A stretch of 64,000 nt of DNA. Source: Piper betle. Its lineage: Eukaryota > Streptophyta > Magnoliopsida > Piperales > Piperaceae. The DNA lies in contig JAURVB010000158.1 in NCBI GenBank assembly GCA_033002965.1, positions 25,302 to 89,301 on the forward strand. The letters are read 5' to 3'. The notes beneath the pieces are model-generated. The model made no database searches. It was not told the DNA's origin and was given only the letters and a program-made list of their open reading frames with translations. This document shows positions 1-12,002 of this stretch, one piece after another (within the stretch, counting starts at the first letter, position 1; each line of letters starts with the position of its first letter). Both the position numbers and the translations under genes were made by a program.

Positions 1-3000
1 ATTATGTCTGAAACATTCCTTTCAGTATGAATTTTTATTAGCTCAAGAGATTTACTTTCCAACACATCTCTTATCCAGTGATATCTCACATCAATGTGTT
101 TGCTCCTTGAATGAAAACTTGAATTCTTACTCAGGTGAATTGCACTCTGGCTATCACAGTGTACAATATATCTCTCCTGTTCAATGCCAATTTCATTCAA
201 AAATCTCTTAGTCCATAGCATCTCCTTACAAACCTCTGTAGAAGCAATAAATTCTCCTTCGGTTGTGGATATTGCAACACACTTTTGCAACCTAGACTGC
301 CAAGACACAGCCCCATTAGCAAAATTAATAATAAACCCAGATGTTGACCTTTTTGTTTCCAAGTCACCTGCCATGTCTGCATATGTGTAGCCAAACAATA
401 AAGGTTTATCACTTCCAAAACACAAACACATTTTGGACGTACCTCTCAAGTACCTCATTATCCATTTAACTGCTTGTCAATGTTCTTTGCTCGGATTTGC
501 TAAATGTCTGCTAACCATTCCAACTGCATATGCTATATCAGGCCTTGTACAAACCATAACATACATCAAACTACCAATTGCAGAAACATAAGGAACCTTT
601 CTCATTTCCTTCATTTCTGTTTCACTTAAGTCACTTTTCTTCAACTTGAAGTGACCCCCAAGTGGAACTCCAACCGGCTTTGCATCTTTCATATTGAATT
701 TTTCGAGTACTTTTGCTGTGACACCCAAAGCTTTCTAGCTCCCCTATCACGCCGAATGGACATCCCCAAGATTTTCTTTGCCGGTTCCAAATCCTTCATT
801 GCAAAAGATTTGTTCAAGTTCTTCTTTAAACTTACAATCTTGGCTCCATCATGTCCTGCAATCAACATGTCATCCACATAAAGCAACGGAATAACAAAGT
901 CACTGTCATCAAACCTCTTGATGAACACACAGTGATCAGAAACAGATTTCTTGTACCCATTCTTTTCCATAAAAGAATCAAACTTTTTATACCACTGTCT
1001 AGGAGCTTGCTTCAAACCATACAAACTCTTTTTCAGTCTACACACCATCTGTTCTTTTCCTCTAACTTTAAAACCCTCTGGTTGCTCCATGTATATGGTC
1101 TCCTCAAGATCATCATGAGCCGTCTTCACATCTAACTATTCAACTTCCAAATCCAAACTTGCAGCCAAAGCCAGAACAATTCTAATAAAAGACATTTTAA
1201 CAACAGGAGAAAAAATTTCATCGAAATCAATACCTTTCTTCTGTCTGAAGCCCTCACCACCAACCTTGCCTTGTACCTTGGTTGTGTGTTATTTTCTTTA
1301 TATTTGATCCTGTAGACCCATTTGTTCCTCAATACTCTCTTCCCTTGAGGAAGATCTACCAACTCATAGGTGTGATTATCATGCAAAGATTTTATCTCAT
1401 CTTGCATTGCCTTCAACAACTTTTCCTTTTCTACATGAGCTTTGACCTCACTGAAATTTTCTGGTTCTCCACATTCAATAATTGTCACATATTCTGATGA
1501 TGAATATCTTGTTGATGGAATTGGTTCATGAGCTAATCTCCTCACATTAGTTGACTGCCCTTAATCAAAATCTCCATGTTCCTGTCCAACATTATTAACA
1601 AACTCATTAGAAATATCATCAAACACCATATCCTCACTCTCATCATCACTCGGTGGGGAAATAATTATGTCATCCTGAGCCACCTCTTCACTTCTAGCTA
1701 AGGTTGAAGGATCTTTTATCTTTTCCAAGCTTTTCTGAGATTTAGTTTGAGGAACTTCTTCCTTGCCAAAGTCCTCAACTGTTTGATCCTCCCTGAAAAC
1801 TACATCTATGCTTCGAATCAATTTTCTATTCTTAGGATCCCAAAGTTTGTATCCAAACTTATCATCACCATATCCCAAAAAATACATTCCACGGCTCTAG
1901 AGTCAAGCTTAACCCTTTGCTCCTTGGGCACATGTGCAAAGGCTTTACAACCAAAGACTCTCAAATGAGAATAACTGACCTTTTGTCACTCCAAACCCTT
2001 TCTGGTATGTCACTGTCCAGAGCATGTGTGGGAGATCTATTGATTAAATAACAAGTTGTGCTCATGGCTTCACCCCAAAAGCTTTTAGGCAACTTAGCTG
2101 AAGACAACATACTCCTAACCCTCTCAGAGATGGTCCTGTTCATTCTTTCAGCCACTCCATTATGTTGAGGAGTATAAGGAACCATCTTCTCATGCCTAAT
2201 CTCATGCATGCTACAATATTCATCAAACTCAGCAAAACAATATTCACCACCATTATCACTTCTAAGACATTTCAAGAGCTTACCAATTTCTCTTTCAACC
2301 AATACATGAAAATTCATAAAGATGCCAAAAACATCACTTTTATTTTTCATGCCATAAGCCCACACCTTCCTAGAAGTATCATCAATAAAAGTGACAAAAT
2401 AAATAAAACCGCCAAGAGATTTTACCTCCATAGGTCCCACACATTAGAGTGTACCAACTCAAGAACTTCTGACTTCCTTGTACTTGTGCTTACAAAGGAT
2501 GTCTTACGTTGTTTCCCGACCAAACAATGGTCACAAGGACTAATTGTGATGTCCTTAACCTTGGGAAGGAAATTTAACTTCTTCAAAGTCTCTAGTCCTT
2601 TCTCACTCATGTGTCCCAATCAATGGTGCCACAAATCAGCAGTGGAATCAAATAAGGAGATATTAACCTCCCCTCGAACTAGACTCGTCTTAGTTTTGTA
2701 CAAACTACAACACTTCTTCCCTTTAGCAACAATAAGAGAACCTTTCACAAGTTTCCACACACCTTGTGTAAATTGTGAACCAAATCCTTCATCATCAAGC
2801 ACTCTGGTTGACAACAAATTCATCCTCAAATCTGGAATATGTCTGACATTTTTAAGCACCAATTGTAACCCGTGTTTGTTACTATATACACATCTCCAAG
2901 TCCCACAATTTTGGAAATATCACTATTTCCCATCTTCATTATACCCAAATCTGAAGATTCATAGGTAGCAAAGAAATTTCTGCTTGGAGTTGCATATAAT

Positions 3001-3206
3001 GATGCTCTTGAGTCAACTACCCAACTAGCATCACAATCAGCCGTCAAACAATCATTCCCACAATCAGAAAGAATCACCATGTCATCATGCACAACATTAG
3101 TGTTTGTTTCTCCTTGATCCTTGTTGTCCTTATTTTTCAAGTCTTTCTTGAGCTTCCAACAATCCTTCTTCATATGACCTGTCTTGTCACAATAATAATC
3201 CAACAA
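1..3206 (-). pseudogene. copia pol remnants (PR-INT-RT-RH)
   Basis: In minus-strand order: second zinc-knuckle copy and protease (3206-2826), gag-pre-integrase HHCC region (2862-2422), integrase core with an RSDNGGEY motif (2440-1961), linker (1887-1561), reverse transcriptase (1545-477) with the catalytic YVDDM near 866-883, and RNase H (about 480-1) with the STTEGEF and HCDSQSA motifs. Frames break near 2860, 2617, 1900, 1560, 1200 and 720. The protease active site reads DSR where the family has DSG. Both features mark it as inactive. Confidence 0.9.
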
Positions 3207-3931
3207 TCCTTCTTCATATGACCTGTCTTGTCACAATAATAACACTTCAAGTGCTTCCTGGATTTAGACCTTCCTCGACTCTTGTCCCTTCTGTTTGTGT
3301 CTCTATTTCTCAATCTACCTCTTGCCTCTTCTGACACTAATGCATGAGACCCTGAAGTTGGTAGATATTTTCTTCTCACCTCCTCATTTAGTAAACTACT
3401 TGTTACCATGTCCATTGTGAGTTTTCTATCCGGAGCAGTATTGCTCAAAGATATCATCAATGTTTCCCAACTCTCTGGCAAAGTGTTGAGGAACAGGATA
3501 GCTTGCCATTCCTCATCTAGAGTCATCATCATCTTGGCAAGTTGAGTAATAATACTCTTCATCTCATTAAGATGCTCACTTATGTCAGTTCCATCCTTAT
3601 ACCTCAAATTCACCAATTTCCTTATGAAAAGGGTCTTATTGCCAGCAGTATTCCTCTCATAAACTTCTTGGAGTTTATCCCATATTGCTTTTGAGGACGT
3701 CAATTCAGAAACATGATGATACACAACTTCATCTACCCATTGTCTCAAATAGGCCATAGCCTTCCTATCCAACTTATTCCAGTCTTTTTCAGTCACCTTT
3801 GCCGGTTTCTGACCAGTGATAGGTTCATATAAATCCTTAGAATATAGATGATCAATCATCTTTCCTTTCCAATAATGCCAATTACTAGGCCCTTTAAGAG
3901 ATATCATCTTAACATACTTCTCATCAGCCAT
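3156..3931 (-). pseudogene. copia gag (broken at zinc knuckle)
   Basis: The ATG at 3931 opens a gag reading frame of about 250 residues starting MADEKYVKMISL. It has the conserved copia gag core, a basic Arg/Lys/Ser-rich stretch and a CCHC zinc knuckle (CYYCDKTGHMKKDC) at its end. A 44-bp tandem duplication covering the knuckle (3155-3242) shifts the frame, so gag is cut off from pol. Retrotransposon gag packages the RNA into virus-like particles in the cytoplasm. Confidence 0.88.
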
Positions 3932-4011
3932 CTTGTTAAAATATAAATCACAGACACACCAACTAGGCTGATGGGCATCAAATATCAACAGCCAAAACTT
4001 GCAAACCTCTT

Positions 4012-4024
4012 GGCTCTGATACCA
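4012..4024 (-). promoter_or_regulatory. Primer-binding site (initiator tRNA-Met)
   Basis: The minus strand reads TGGTATCAGAGCC, complementary to the 3' end of plant initiator tRNA-Met, two bases inside the LTR end. This is the usual primer for copia reverse transcription. Confidence 0.88.
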
Positions 4025-4026
4025 CT

Positions 4027-4561
4027 TGTTGGGATTAACCAAACAAACCAAATACAAATCCCTATTTCAACACATAAGGATGAGAAGTACCAAGCAAATA
4101 GAGAGAGACGACAAGATAATTTTACATGGAAAACTCTAAATTTGGGGAAAAAACCACGGGCAAACGACCAGGATCAAATTCACTATATCACAATTTTGAT
4201 ACATAATAGATCCACGGAGAACAAACTCCCCAATACCAATTTACTGTACTTTCTACAAAATTTATATAAAGTCATAGAAGAGAATAAAGGAAGAATATTA
4301 CAGATTAAGAACTTGACGAAGTTACTATTGCCGATTGTAAACCAATCTCAATAAAACATTCACCTTTTTCAATCCACACAATTTCTTTCTCCTTTTGCAG
4401 CATCAGTTTTTCTCCAAAACCCAAAAACCAGAAAAACCCCAAGAAGAAAAACGTCGTACATTGCTTTTATTCCTTTCAACTAACAAAATCTGGAAAATCT
4501 TGATTTTTACCCAAAATAAGGTTGTAAGTTCATGTATTTAAGGAGGAGGGACAACCCAACA
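4027..4561 (-). repeat. 5' LTR of the copia element
   Basis: On the plus strand the segment opens with TGTTGGG (4027) and closes with CCCAACA (4555-4561), the perfect short inverted ends expected of a copia LTR. Its length is 535 bp. The primer-binding site follows it on the minus strand, which fixes this as the 5' LTR. The partner LTR lies left of the window. Confidence 0.88.
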
Positions 4562-4754
4562 CGAAGATCCTCATCACCAACGGCCTCCATGCCCTTGCCC
4601 AGGTCCTCGTCTCCACCGGCAGCTACGACGTCTTTGTCGCCTCTCCAGATCCGTTATGACCTTCCATTTTCTTTACACTAAAGGAATTTTTATTTTTTTA
4701 ACACTGTGTCTTTTCATTTTTATTTAAAAAATAACAATGCAGTCTTTTAAATTA

Positions 4755-5104
4755 GGGTCGGTTTGGTTTTGAAAATAATGCAAATAAAAAATTCATATAA
4801 AATGAAAATATAATGTGATGAAATGACATAAAAATTTCAAAAAATTCTTTTATGTTTGGATAATATGAAAATAAGATAAAAATAAAATATTTTTTCCCGT
4901 GTGCATGTCTTTCGAAAATTTTATACCAATTTTTTTGTTTTTTCATAAAAAATGTTGTTTTTAAAATTTTTACTTAAATTTGTTATAACTAAAATTAAAA
5001 AATAAATTTAGCTAAATTTAAAGACATTGAAACATGAAAACTTATGACCTCTAAATTTTACGTTTCTTTTTGTATGATTTCAAGACAACCAAATAAATAA
5101 CCCT
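4755..5104 (+). mobile_element. Tourist/PIF-Harbinger-like MITE
   Basis: About 350 bp, AT-rich, with imperfect terminal inverted repeats: GGGTCGGTTTGGTTTTGAAA at the left and the reverse complement of the right end reading GGGTTATTTATTTGGTTGTC. TTA precedes it and TTTA follows, compatible with a 3-bp TTA target duplication. It lies in SurE intron 1. A second family member is at about 62331-62687. Confidence 0.6.
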
Positions 5105-5127
5105 TTATGTTTTTTCTATGTCAGGGA

Positions 5128-5193
5128 GAGATCGGCTGTTAGCCATTGTGTTCTCATTTTGCTAGCAAAGTTACCATTGAAGGAGCAATTTCA
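5128..5193 (+). pseudogene. Degraded extra copy of SurE exon 2
   Basis: After an AG at 5126-5127 the sequence reads ERSAVSH, then loses the frame while still matching the later exon 2 copy at 8864 at the DNA level (TTGCTAGCAAAGTTACCATTGAAGGAGCA, 20-base pieces only compared by eye). Several short deletions separate the two copies. It implies a partial tandem duplication of the SurE gene before decay. Confidence 0.75.
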
Positions 5194-5199
5194 GGTGTC

Positions 5200-7365
5200 T
5201 ACACAATATTTTACCTTTGACATTAATATTCAAATGTACATGATGTCGTTAGCGGAGTGATAGTAATGGTGATTATTTAAGGTAACAGCTGTGCTAGGGA
5301 GCATTGAAATTATCAATCTGAATTACAATGTTAAAATACATTGAAATAATTTGATAGCATAAATTTTTTTGAATTTATTAAGAATCAAATTATATTTAAT
5401 TATAAGTAAGTTTTGTCACGTATCTACCTACGGATCATCTGATTAACTAGTTTGTTGTGTTTTAGAAGTGGTCTATGTGAATTGTTAGGCCCTATCGACC
5501 CCCAAAAGTGACTTGAAGGAGGTTTCATAAGCTTTTTAATTCAAAAACTAATTTAAAGAATAAGGCTTTCCTATTAGGTTATATACAAGTCACTTATATT
5601 ATTCACGATTGATATAGGATCAACCTCATAATTAATACCAATTATATAGAAATTAAAATAAATTAGAATTGAGGGAATTTGTTCTCCAACGGCTATTTTT
5701 TGTATTAAGTTGTGATATAATAAATTTGATTTGTCCAATGCTACGTGGTTTTCCCCGAATTTAGGGCTTTTTGCATAAAATTGGTGTTGTTTCTTATTTG
5801 TGTTAATTTAATTAAATTGGTTAGTTCTTCTCATCAATTATGTCTTGAAATAAAGAGGTGTTTGGTTAATCCCAATATAAATCATATAAAATTTTGTACA
5901 AATACAATATATTCTCTAAAATATTATCTAACTAACATGTTAATGTCCATTAACATGCCAAGTTCATAGTTGTCGATCAAATGGACAGTTTCACTAACCC
6001 CCTTGATTCTGACAATTGATTTGTCGACTGTTTCTCTCATTTTCTGGTGTTAAGATAGGCTTTATTTGTATATATTGTACCTGATTACTTGGAAGGGGAT
6101 GGGGTTAAATTATTATCTAATGATAAATAAATTAATTAATTTTCAACGAAAAATTAATTGAAATTAATTAATTTTCAATGACAAGATTGTACCAACTCGA
6201 TTCCATTCAATTCGATTCACCCAATAAACACCTCTACGTATTATAATATTTTTAAAAGAGGTTTTTGATAATTCTTTGAAATCTAAAAATATTCATAGAA
6301 ATCATACCTGATTTTATTATTATTTATTATAAAGATAATAACTACAAAAATAATATACATAAAAACAGTTAAAAATTATTAGTAGTTTGGTTAATGGTTT
6401 GGTCCTGTACATTGCTTCATCCTCCTTATTTATGTGAGGTTATACTTTAGGGAGGCCAATGACTTGAGGAAGCCTTAATTTTAAAGTTAGTTTTTAGAGT
6501 AAGAGAGGTTTGTCAAAGCTTGTTGAGTCATAATTGGTCCCTTACAAATAGGTCGGTTAGGCCAATTGGAATCTCCTTGTAACATTTACGCCTCATATGT
6601 GTGAGAGTGAAATAATTTGGGTAGCCCTTGTATGTGTGAGGAGGAGATGATTTAGTAGCCTGATTTGTAAGGGGTCCTCACAATAACTCAAGTCCATAAC
6701 TCACTTAGATGGTCAAAATTGGGGGGATTCTAGTTGTAACATATGGTCCAACATGATTTGGAGAGTGATGATTTGGATGGTCTAATGTGTGAAGGGGGAA
6801 TTGTTGAGTTAGTATTGTATATTTTACACTTGCACACATCGAACAAGTAATGGAGTTATTAGTAGGGATCGTTCATACGAAAAAATATAATTTATACCTT
6901 ACTTTTAATGTATCTAACTAATTACTTAATAAAAAGCTAAAAACAACAATTAACAAGAAGAAAGAGCAACAAATAGCAAAAAATCTACTCTAACTCGATT
7001 GAAAAGCTATAAAGACTTGAGATGTTCAATTTTACCTAATTAACATACAATGAAGATTTGTTACTTCTACCAAATTACAATATAATTAGAATTGATATCC
7101 GAGAAAACGAAGGTAACGATGCATTAAGATTAACTCCTCAACACTAATATCTACGATATTCCAACTAATGACATCATTAATTTTCTTATGTTTAGGCGAA
7201 CTCAAATATCTTTATTATGCAAAAATTAGTTATGCTTTTGAAGTATTAAGAACTAAATTAAAATAATCAACTCATAATCAATTGTAAAGAGATAAAGAAT
7301 TACAAAACTACATAATATACTAATTAAGATATATTGTTCATCTCTTATGAATATATATTACCTCA
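5200..7365. other. AT-rich intronic/intergenic sequence
   Basis: No coding region is supported. The stretch from about 6810 to 7000 (TTTTACACTTGCACACATCGAACAAGTAA) resembles the start of the repeat at 23701 and is probably a copy of the same family. The rest is unassigned AT-rich DNA between SurE pieces. Confidence 0.5.
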
Positions 7366-8175
7366 TGAAAAATTTAGAACACCACCATAAATTATTGTGA
7401 AATGTAAAATCCATATGGTAATCTTCCCAAGATTACAAAAAGTATTACTTACCTTATGATTTGCAACATCTGCTGGAATATTGACGTTTAGAAATGATGT
7501 TAGAGGATAAGTTTTCGCCTTCAAGCCTGCTAATATAGCGTTAGCAAGAGGTAAACATGCCTCTGCACAAGCAACAAAATCCTGAACATCAATTCTGCCG
7601 GTCATCCTGCAAGCCAATGTTTGTTAGGACCAATACAACGTGGGAGGGGAAAGATAATTCATCAAATCAGCACATTTTATTGCTGCAGATTTTGAGGGTA
7701 AAACCATGAGAAAAATTAAAACTACGTTTTCATCCTAACTAATTAACTCAACAGATTCAATGGAAACGCTACTCTGCATGCCATTCATATGATAATGCCA
7801 GAGAAGGGAAACCTTGTAGGAAAGGTTCTCGGGCACCAGCTACAGTCCCGGAGTACAATCTGCAATTCCAAGAGAAATATGGGAAAATGCTAAGCTTAGT
7901 AAATACTAACTCATTAAACATTGATTTTAAATGGTTGTAAGAGTGAAAAGTGGAGTGGGAAGGTTACTAACACATGATATCCACAGTTGCTGCCAATATT
8001 GATGCCACTGATTACCTATTAACAAGAGCACACATGTAACCCAATCACAACAATCGTTCTTCAAAACGATACTACGTACATAGCTGCCTAAACATGACCA
8101 GATCAGGAACCACACCGGGAAAGAGTACTTGAGAGATGCCCAAAGAGACACAGACTACCAGCGTACCTATACGAA
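7366..8175 (-). pseudogene. Inverted SurE gene fragment
   Basis: On the minus strand, in order: about 8170-8080 (VSLGISQVLFPGVVPDLV), about 8017-7972 (SGINIGSNCGYHV), about 7862-7808 ([19 protein letters not shown]) and 7606-7453 (154 bp; ACLPLANAILAGLKAKTYPL... NIPADVANHK). The exons keep AG/GT borders. This fragment retains the SGIN exon and the unbroken GTVAGARE exon that the plus-strand copy lacks or has lost. Intron sequence also matches the plus-strand copy at 9255-10560, so this is a genomic inverted duplication and not a processed copy. No start, exon 1 or C-terminus is present. Confidence 0.85.
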
Positions 8176-8821
8176 TACGAATATATTAATAGCAAAGCAA
8201 AAAATTACTTAAAATAAGCACGAGGTACATGAGAACAGAGTGGCATTAGGAACAAAAAAGACATGAGAAGAGGTACATGGCAAGATTGTTCTGATCGTTT
8301 AGTTATCTTTGGTTTGTCGTTTGCTGTTGTATGATGATTTGGTTGGTCTCCTTGGTGTCTGTATACGATGATCCATCCTGCTTTGCTTTGTACCTTTATT
8401 GATATGATACCATCTTCCTTAGTTTTATTTTTAGACTGCTGAATTGTCGAACACTTTTTTTTGGCACGGTTTCATGAACTTGTTGTAAATTTTGGTTCAA
8501 GTTGAATTTGTTTTTAGAATAATAAGAAAGAAAATGATTAGAACAATGAACTTAATTTGTTTCTAGGATTGCAAGGAAGATATGGGCGAAAAACACGACG
8601 AATTTGATTGTAGGGAGGACGAATGAATGCCATGATTGGGGCCTTGGAGAGAAGGACAATTAATAGGAATAAGACGAAAATTGTTTTATTTTAGTGATGT
8701 TATTTATTATGAAAACATCAGTGCTACAATCATTGTTTTTTTACTAAGAGTTTATTTTAAAAAATGGTATTTTTTAATTTCTGTTGAATAAAAAATAGTA
8801 CAGATCATTGCTTTCCTCACA

Positions 8822-8852
8822 ATTATTATTATTATTATTATTATTATTATTT
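8822..8852. repeat. (ATT)n microsatellite
   Basis: About ten uninterrupted ATT/TTA units immediately before the AG of SurE exon 2 at 8864. It occupies the place of the polypyrimidine tract. Confidence 0.9.
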
Positions 8853-11800
8853 TCCGCCAGGGAAAGATCAGCTGTTGGCCATGGTATTCTTTGGAAGGCT
8901 TCTCATTCTGCTAGCAAAGTTGCAATTGAAGGAGCAACAGCTTCTGCCATTTCAGGTAACCCACACGATACTTTACCCTTTCTTGATTCCTGCAAAGTGC
9001 ATGGTAATGTTAGCGGAGTGGTAATAATGGTGATAGTTGAAGACAACAGATTTGCTTACTGACGGCAACATTTCATCTTTTGACAGTTTAACTCAATATT
9101 TGCAGTTTAGATTGGTTTTATCTATAGAAAATTAAAATTGTACATGAATACTTTGAAGGAGATATGGTTAAATGATAGAATGAGATAATACTATGTTAGT
9201 ATCCGTTGATAGAAACTAATTGGACGCATGTTCTTTATTCTTTTAATTGCTATTCATCAGGTACACCGGCAGTCTGTGCATCATTGGGCATCTCTCAAGC
9301 TCTCTTTCCTGGAGTGGTTCCTGATCTGGTAATGTTTAGGCAGTTATGTATGTGGTAATGTTTTGATCCCTGTCATTAAAGATGTACTTTATTAAATTTC
9401 ATAAGTTCTAAGTCTCTGTGGGCATCGTTTATTCTTAAGTGCCATGGCATGTCTCAGTTCCATGTTTGGCTGTATTTATTTTACATTGATAATACTGTAC
9501 AGATAGTATGTGACCCGAGAAGATATCTTTTAGATATTAAAATTATAGAAGACCTTCTTTGTTTCGAATACATGATATATTCCATCTTGTTCGACATCGT
9601 GGCTGAGGACTTCATCTGGGCCGAGTCACATCTCTAAATCGGAGGAGTCAACAAGAACTCCCATATTGAAGATATGAAACTCTTTAAACAACATTTCAAA
9701 TTTTAAAGTATCAAATACACAATACTACATTCACCCCAGTTGCTTCTGTTCATGCTTTCATGCTGATAGATCCTTTTTTTTTCATTTGTTAAAAAATATT
9801 TGTGAATATTTAAAATATATTCATGGCAAGTTATGCAGATTTGATATAGCCTTGTGCAGAGGACACTGATGAACAATTTCTCTCCTTGGAATTGCAGTTT
9901 GTACTGTGGTACTGTAGTTGGTGCCTGAGAAGCTTTCCTGCAAGGTTTGCCTTCTTTGGCATTATCATATGAATGGTATGCAGACTAGTGTTTCTATTAA
10001 ATCTGATGAGAAAATAGTTAGGATGAAAGCATAGTTTTGATTCTTAGCGTTTTACATGCAAAATCTGCCACAATTTTTTTTTATATATATAAGGCTTGTG
10101 CTGCTTTTTCCTGCTTTTAAGTTTTAACACTTTAAATGTGCTATTTATTATAAAATATCTTCCCCTCCCACATTGTATTGGTCCTAACAGACAATGGCTT
10201 GCAGGGTGACTGGCAATAGTGATGTTCAGGATTTTGTTGTGTGTGCAGAGGCATGTTTACCTATTATTAATTCTATATTAGATGACTTGAATGCAAAAAC
10301 TTATCCTCAAACATCATTTCTAAACGTCAATATTCCAGCAGATGTTGCACATCATAAGGTAACCCTGTGATTGAACTTCAAAACACTTAGAACTTTTATT
10401 TGGTAAATCATCTTACAGTTCAATTATTTGAGGTAGGGAGGTCACACAGATATTTATGTCGCAAATATTATGTAAGTCATACTTTGTTGTCATCTTAGAT
10501 AGATTACCATATGGATTTTACATTTCACAGAAACTTATAGCGGTGTTTTGAATATTTTGATTCTAATTAGCATTTGTATAAATAATTACATCGTCTTTCT
10601 CTTATTTGGCCTGATTTCTTAAATCTTTATAACTTTGAAGTGTGTATTTGTGAAAGTCTAATATTCAATTTGGTTTTTTTGAACTTTGTGGCTCCACAGA
10701 GCTATAAATTTACCAAACAAGGCAAAAGTTTAATCGAGATTCAATGGAACCTTACTACACCGAGTTTGCTAGTAGGAAATAACTCAGAAACGAACTCTTT
10801 CGGGCAAGATCTGAACTCATCATTGACAGAGACAGAAGATCCACTCTTTTTTCTTCTTTACTGTTGTCCATAATTATATCTATCACTAGCTAATAATACA
10901 CTGATAAACTTTGAAAAGAAGTAAGAAATCAGGTTTTTGGAATCTTAGGTCCATCCAAAAGATGAACAATTGCCTCAATGATGTGGGCAGCCAAATCCTC
11001 AGAACTTTTGTTTTCATTGATTATGTTACTATGCAAATTTTATTGAGGTATGTAGCCGTTCAATGTGATATTGTGATTCAATTCAGATTTGTGAATTACA
11101 AGGGGATGATCTTCCTTCAACAATTTGAGTATGTAATATATTATTCACTGTTCTGCTACAGGTATCGGGCATACCAGATCCTGAAGAAGAAAATACTGAT
11201 TATGGGGCTCTCCAGCAAGGATATGTCCGTCGTTTTACATTTTTTTAACCTGAATATATTCATGTAATGGGATAACAGTAGCAGAAATTGACTGTTTTCT
11301 TGTGCAGATTTCGGTTACACCCCTTGGGCTTCTTTCTCCATCTAGTAGTGAGGATCATTTATACTTTGATAAGTGGGGTTTCTCGTGTGGCTAGCCAGTC
11401 GCCTTCTGCCTTGTAAGGAAGACTTTTATTATGTGGATCTCCAATTGTCTCGAGGGAATAATTATGCATAAGATTTTATCCTTTGATCACGAGGAAGTTG
11501 ATATTTCCTACATCTTGTGTGTCTTTTCAAATTTTATCTTCTCTGTGTTATGAACAGAGCAATTTGTTCTTGATTTGACGTGAAAATGCTTTAAGATCCA
11601 TTGAATACATTGGTTATTGGTTGATTATTCAATGTTGTTTTATTGATCATTTTGAAATTGATTCCCTTAGATGCCAGTGGGAAGGAGTAGTGATTGGGTC
11701 TTCCTATAAGTAATATTATTGCAAGTTTCAACTTTTCTTTAAATACTTAAAGTTTTATTTATGTTATACATGCTCTATCATATAAACTTTAATATGCCTC

Positions 11801-11907
11801 GATGGCTATTTTCATTTGTGGGAGTTTCTTTTCTTAATGATGGTAAAGTTAATCCCCGTTTTTATTTTCTGTTTCCGATTTTTATCCTTAATCTTATTAT
11901 CTCAGTT

Positions 11908-12002
11908 GGAAAATCTGACAACCTGATTCCTTGGAGAAGCAGAACGAGAGTGGCGTTCCGAAATATTTTTGGTCGAGCTAAGCATGCTTTTCAGCAGATG
12001 CA
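11908..12002 (+). pseudogene. Unidentified exon-like segment
   Basis: Bounded by CTCAG and CAG|GTCTGT, with one open frame (GKSDNLIPWRSRTRVAFRNI...). A second exon-like open stretch begins after TATTCAG at about 12690 (FLDRDAEDPVAVSASQLRIA...). I do not recognise either. They lie downstream of the SurE remnant and could be further decayed exons of it or of another gene. Confidence 0.25.

Larger units (their letters stand above)
1..4561 (-). mobile_element. Ty1/copia retrotransposon, Tnt1/Tork-like, partial
   Basis: A minus-strand copia element whose 5' LTR (4027-4561), primer-binding site, gag, protease, integrase, reverse transcriptase and most of RNase H lie in the window; the 3' end and 3' LTR are off the left edge. 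The domain order protease-integrase-RT-RNase H is the copia order, and the wording of the integrase and RT segments resembles tobacco Tnt1. Frames are broken at several points, so this copy cannot make a full polyprotein. It sits directly against the first recognisable codons of a SurE gene at 4562, so it inserted near that gene's start. Confidence 0.93.
4562..11400 (+). pseudogene. SurE-type 5'-nucleotidase/phosphatase pseudogene
   Basis: Exon-like pieces in order: 4562-4653 (KILITN...SPDP), 8864-8954 (ERSAVGHGILWKASHSASKV), about 9262-9331 (TPAVCASLGISQALFPG), about 9898-9943 (YCGTVVGA then a stop), 10205-10358 (ACLPIINSILDDLN... NIPADVAHHK), about 10700-10830 (YKFTKQGKSLIEIQWN), about 11170-11215 (DPEEENTDYGALQQGY) and about 11309-11390 (ISVTPLGLLSP). 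These follow the plant SurE protein from N to C terminus, mostly with GT/AG borders; exon 1 joins exon 2 in frame. SurE proteins are metal-dependent nucleoside monophosphate phosphatases. Here the TNDDG motif has lost about seven residues including both Asp ligands, the SGINxGxxCGYH exon is absent, and a TGA interrupts the GTV exon. The start codon is missing, presumably displaced by the copia insertion. Confidence 0.85.
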
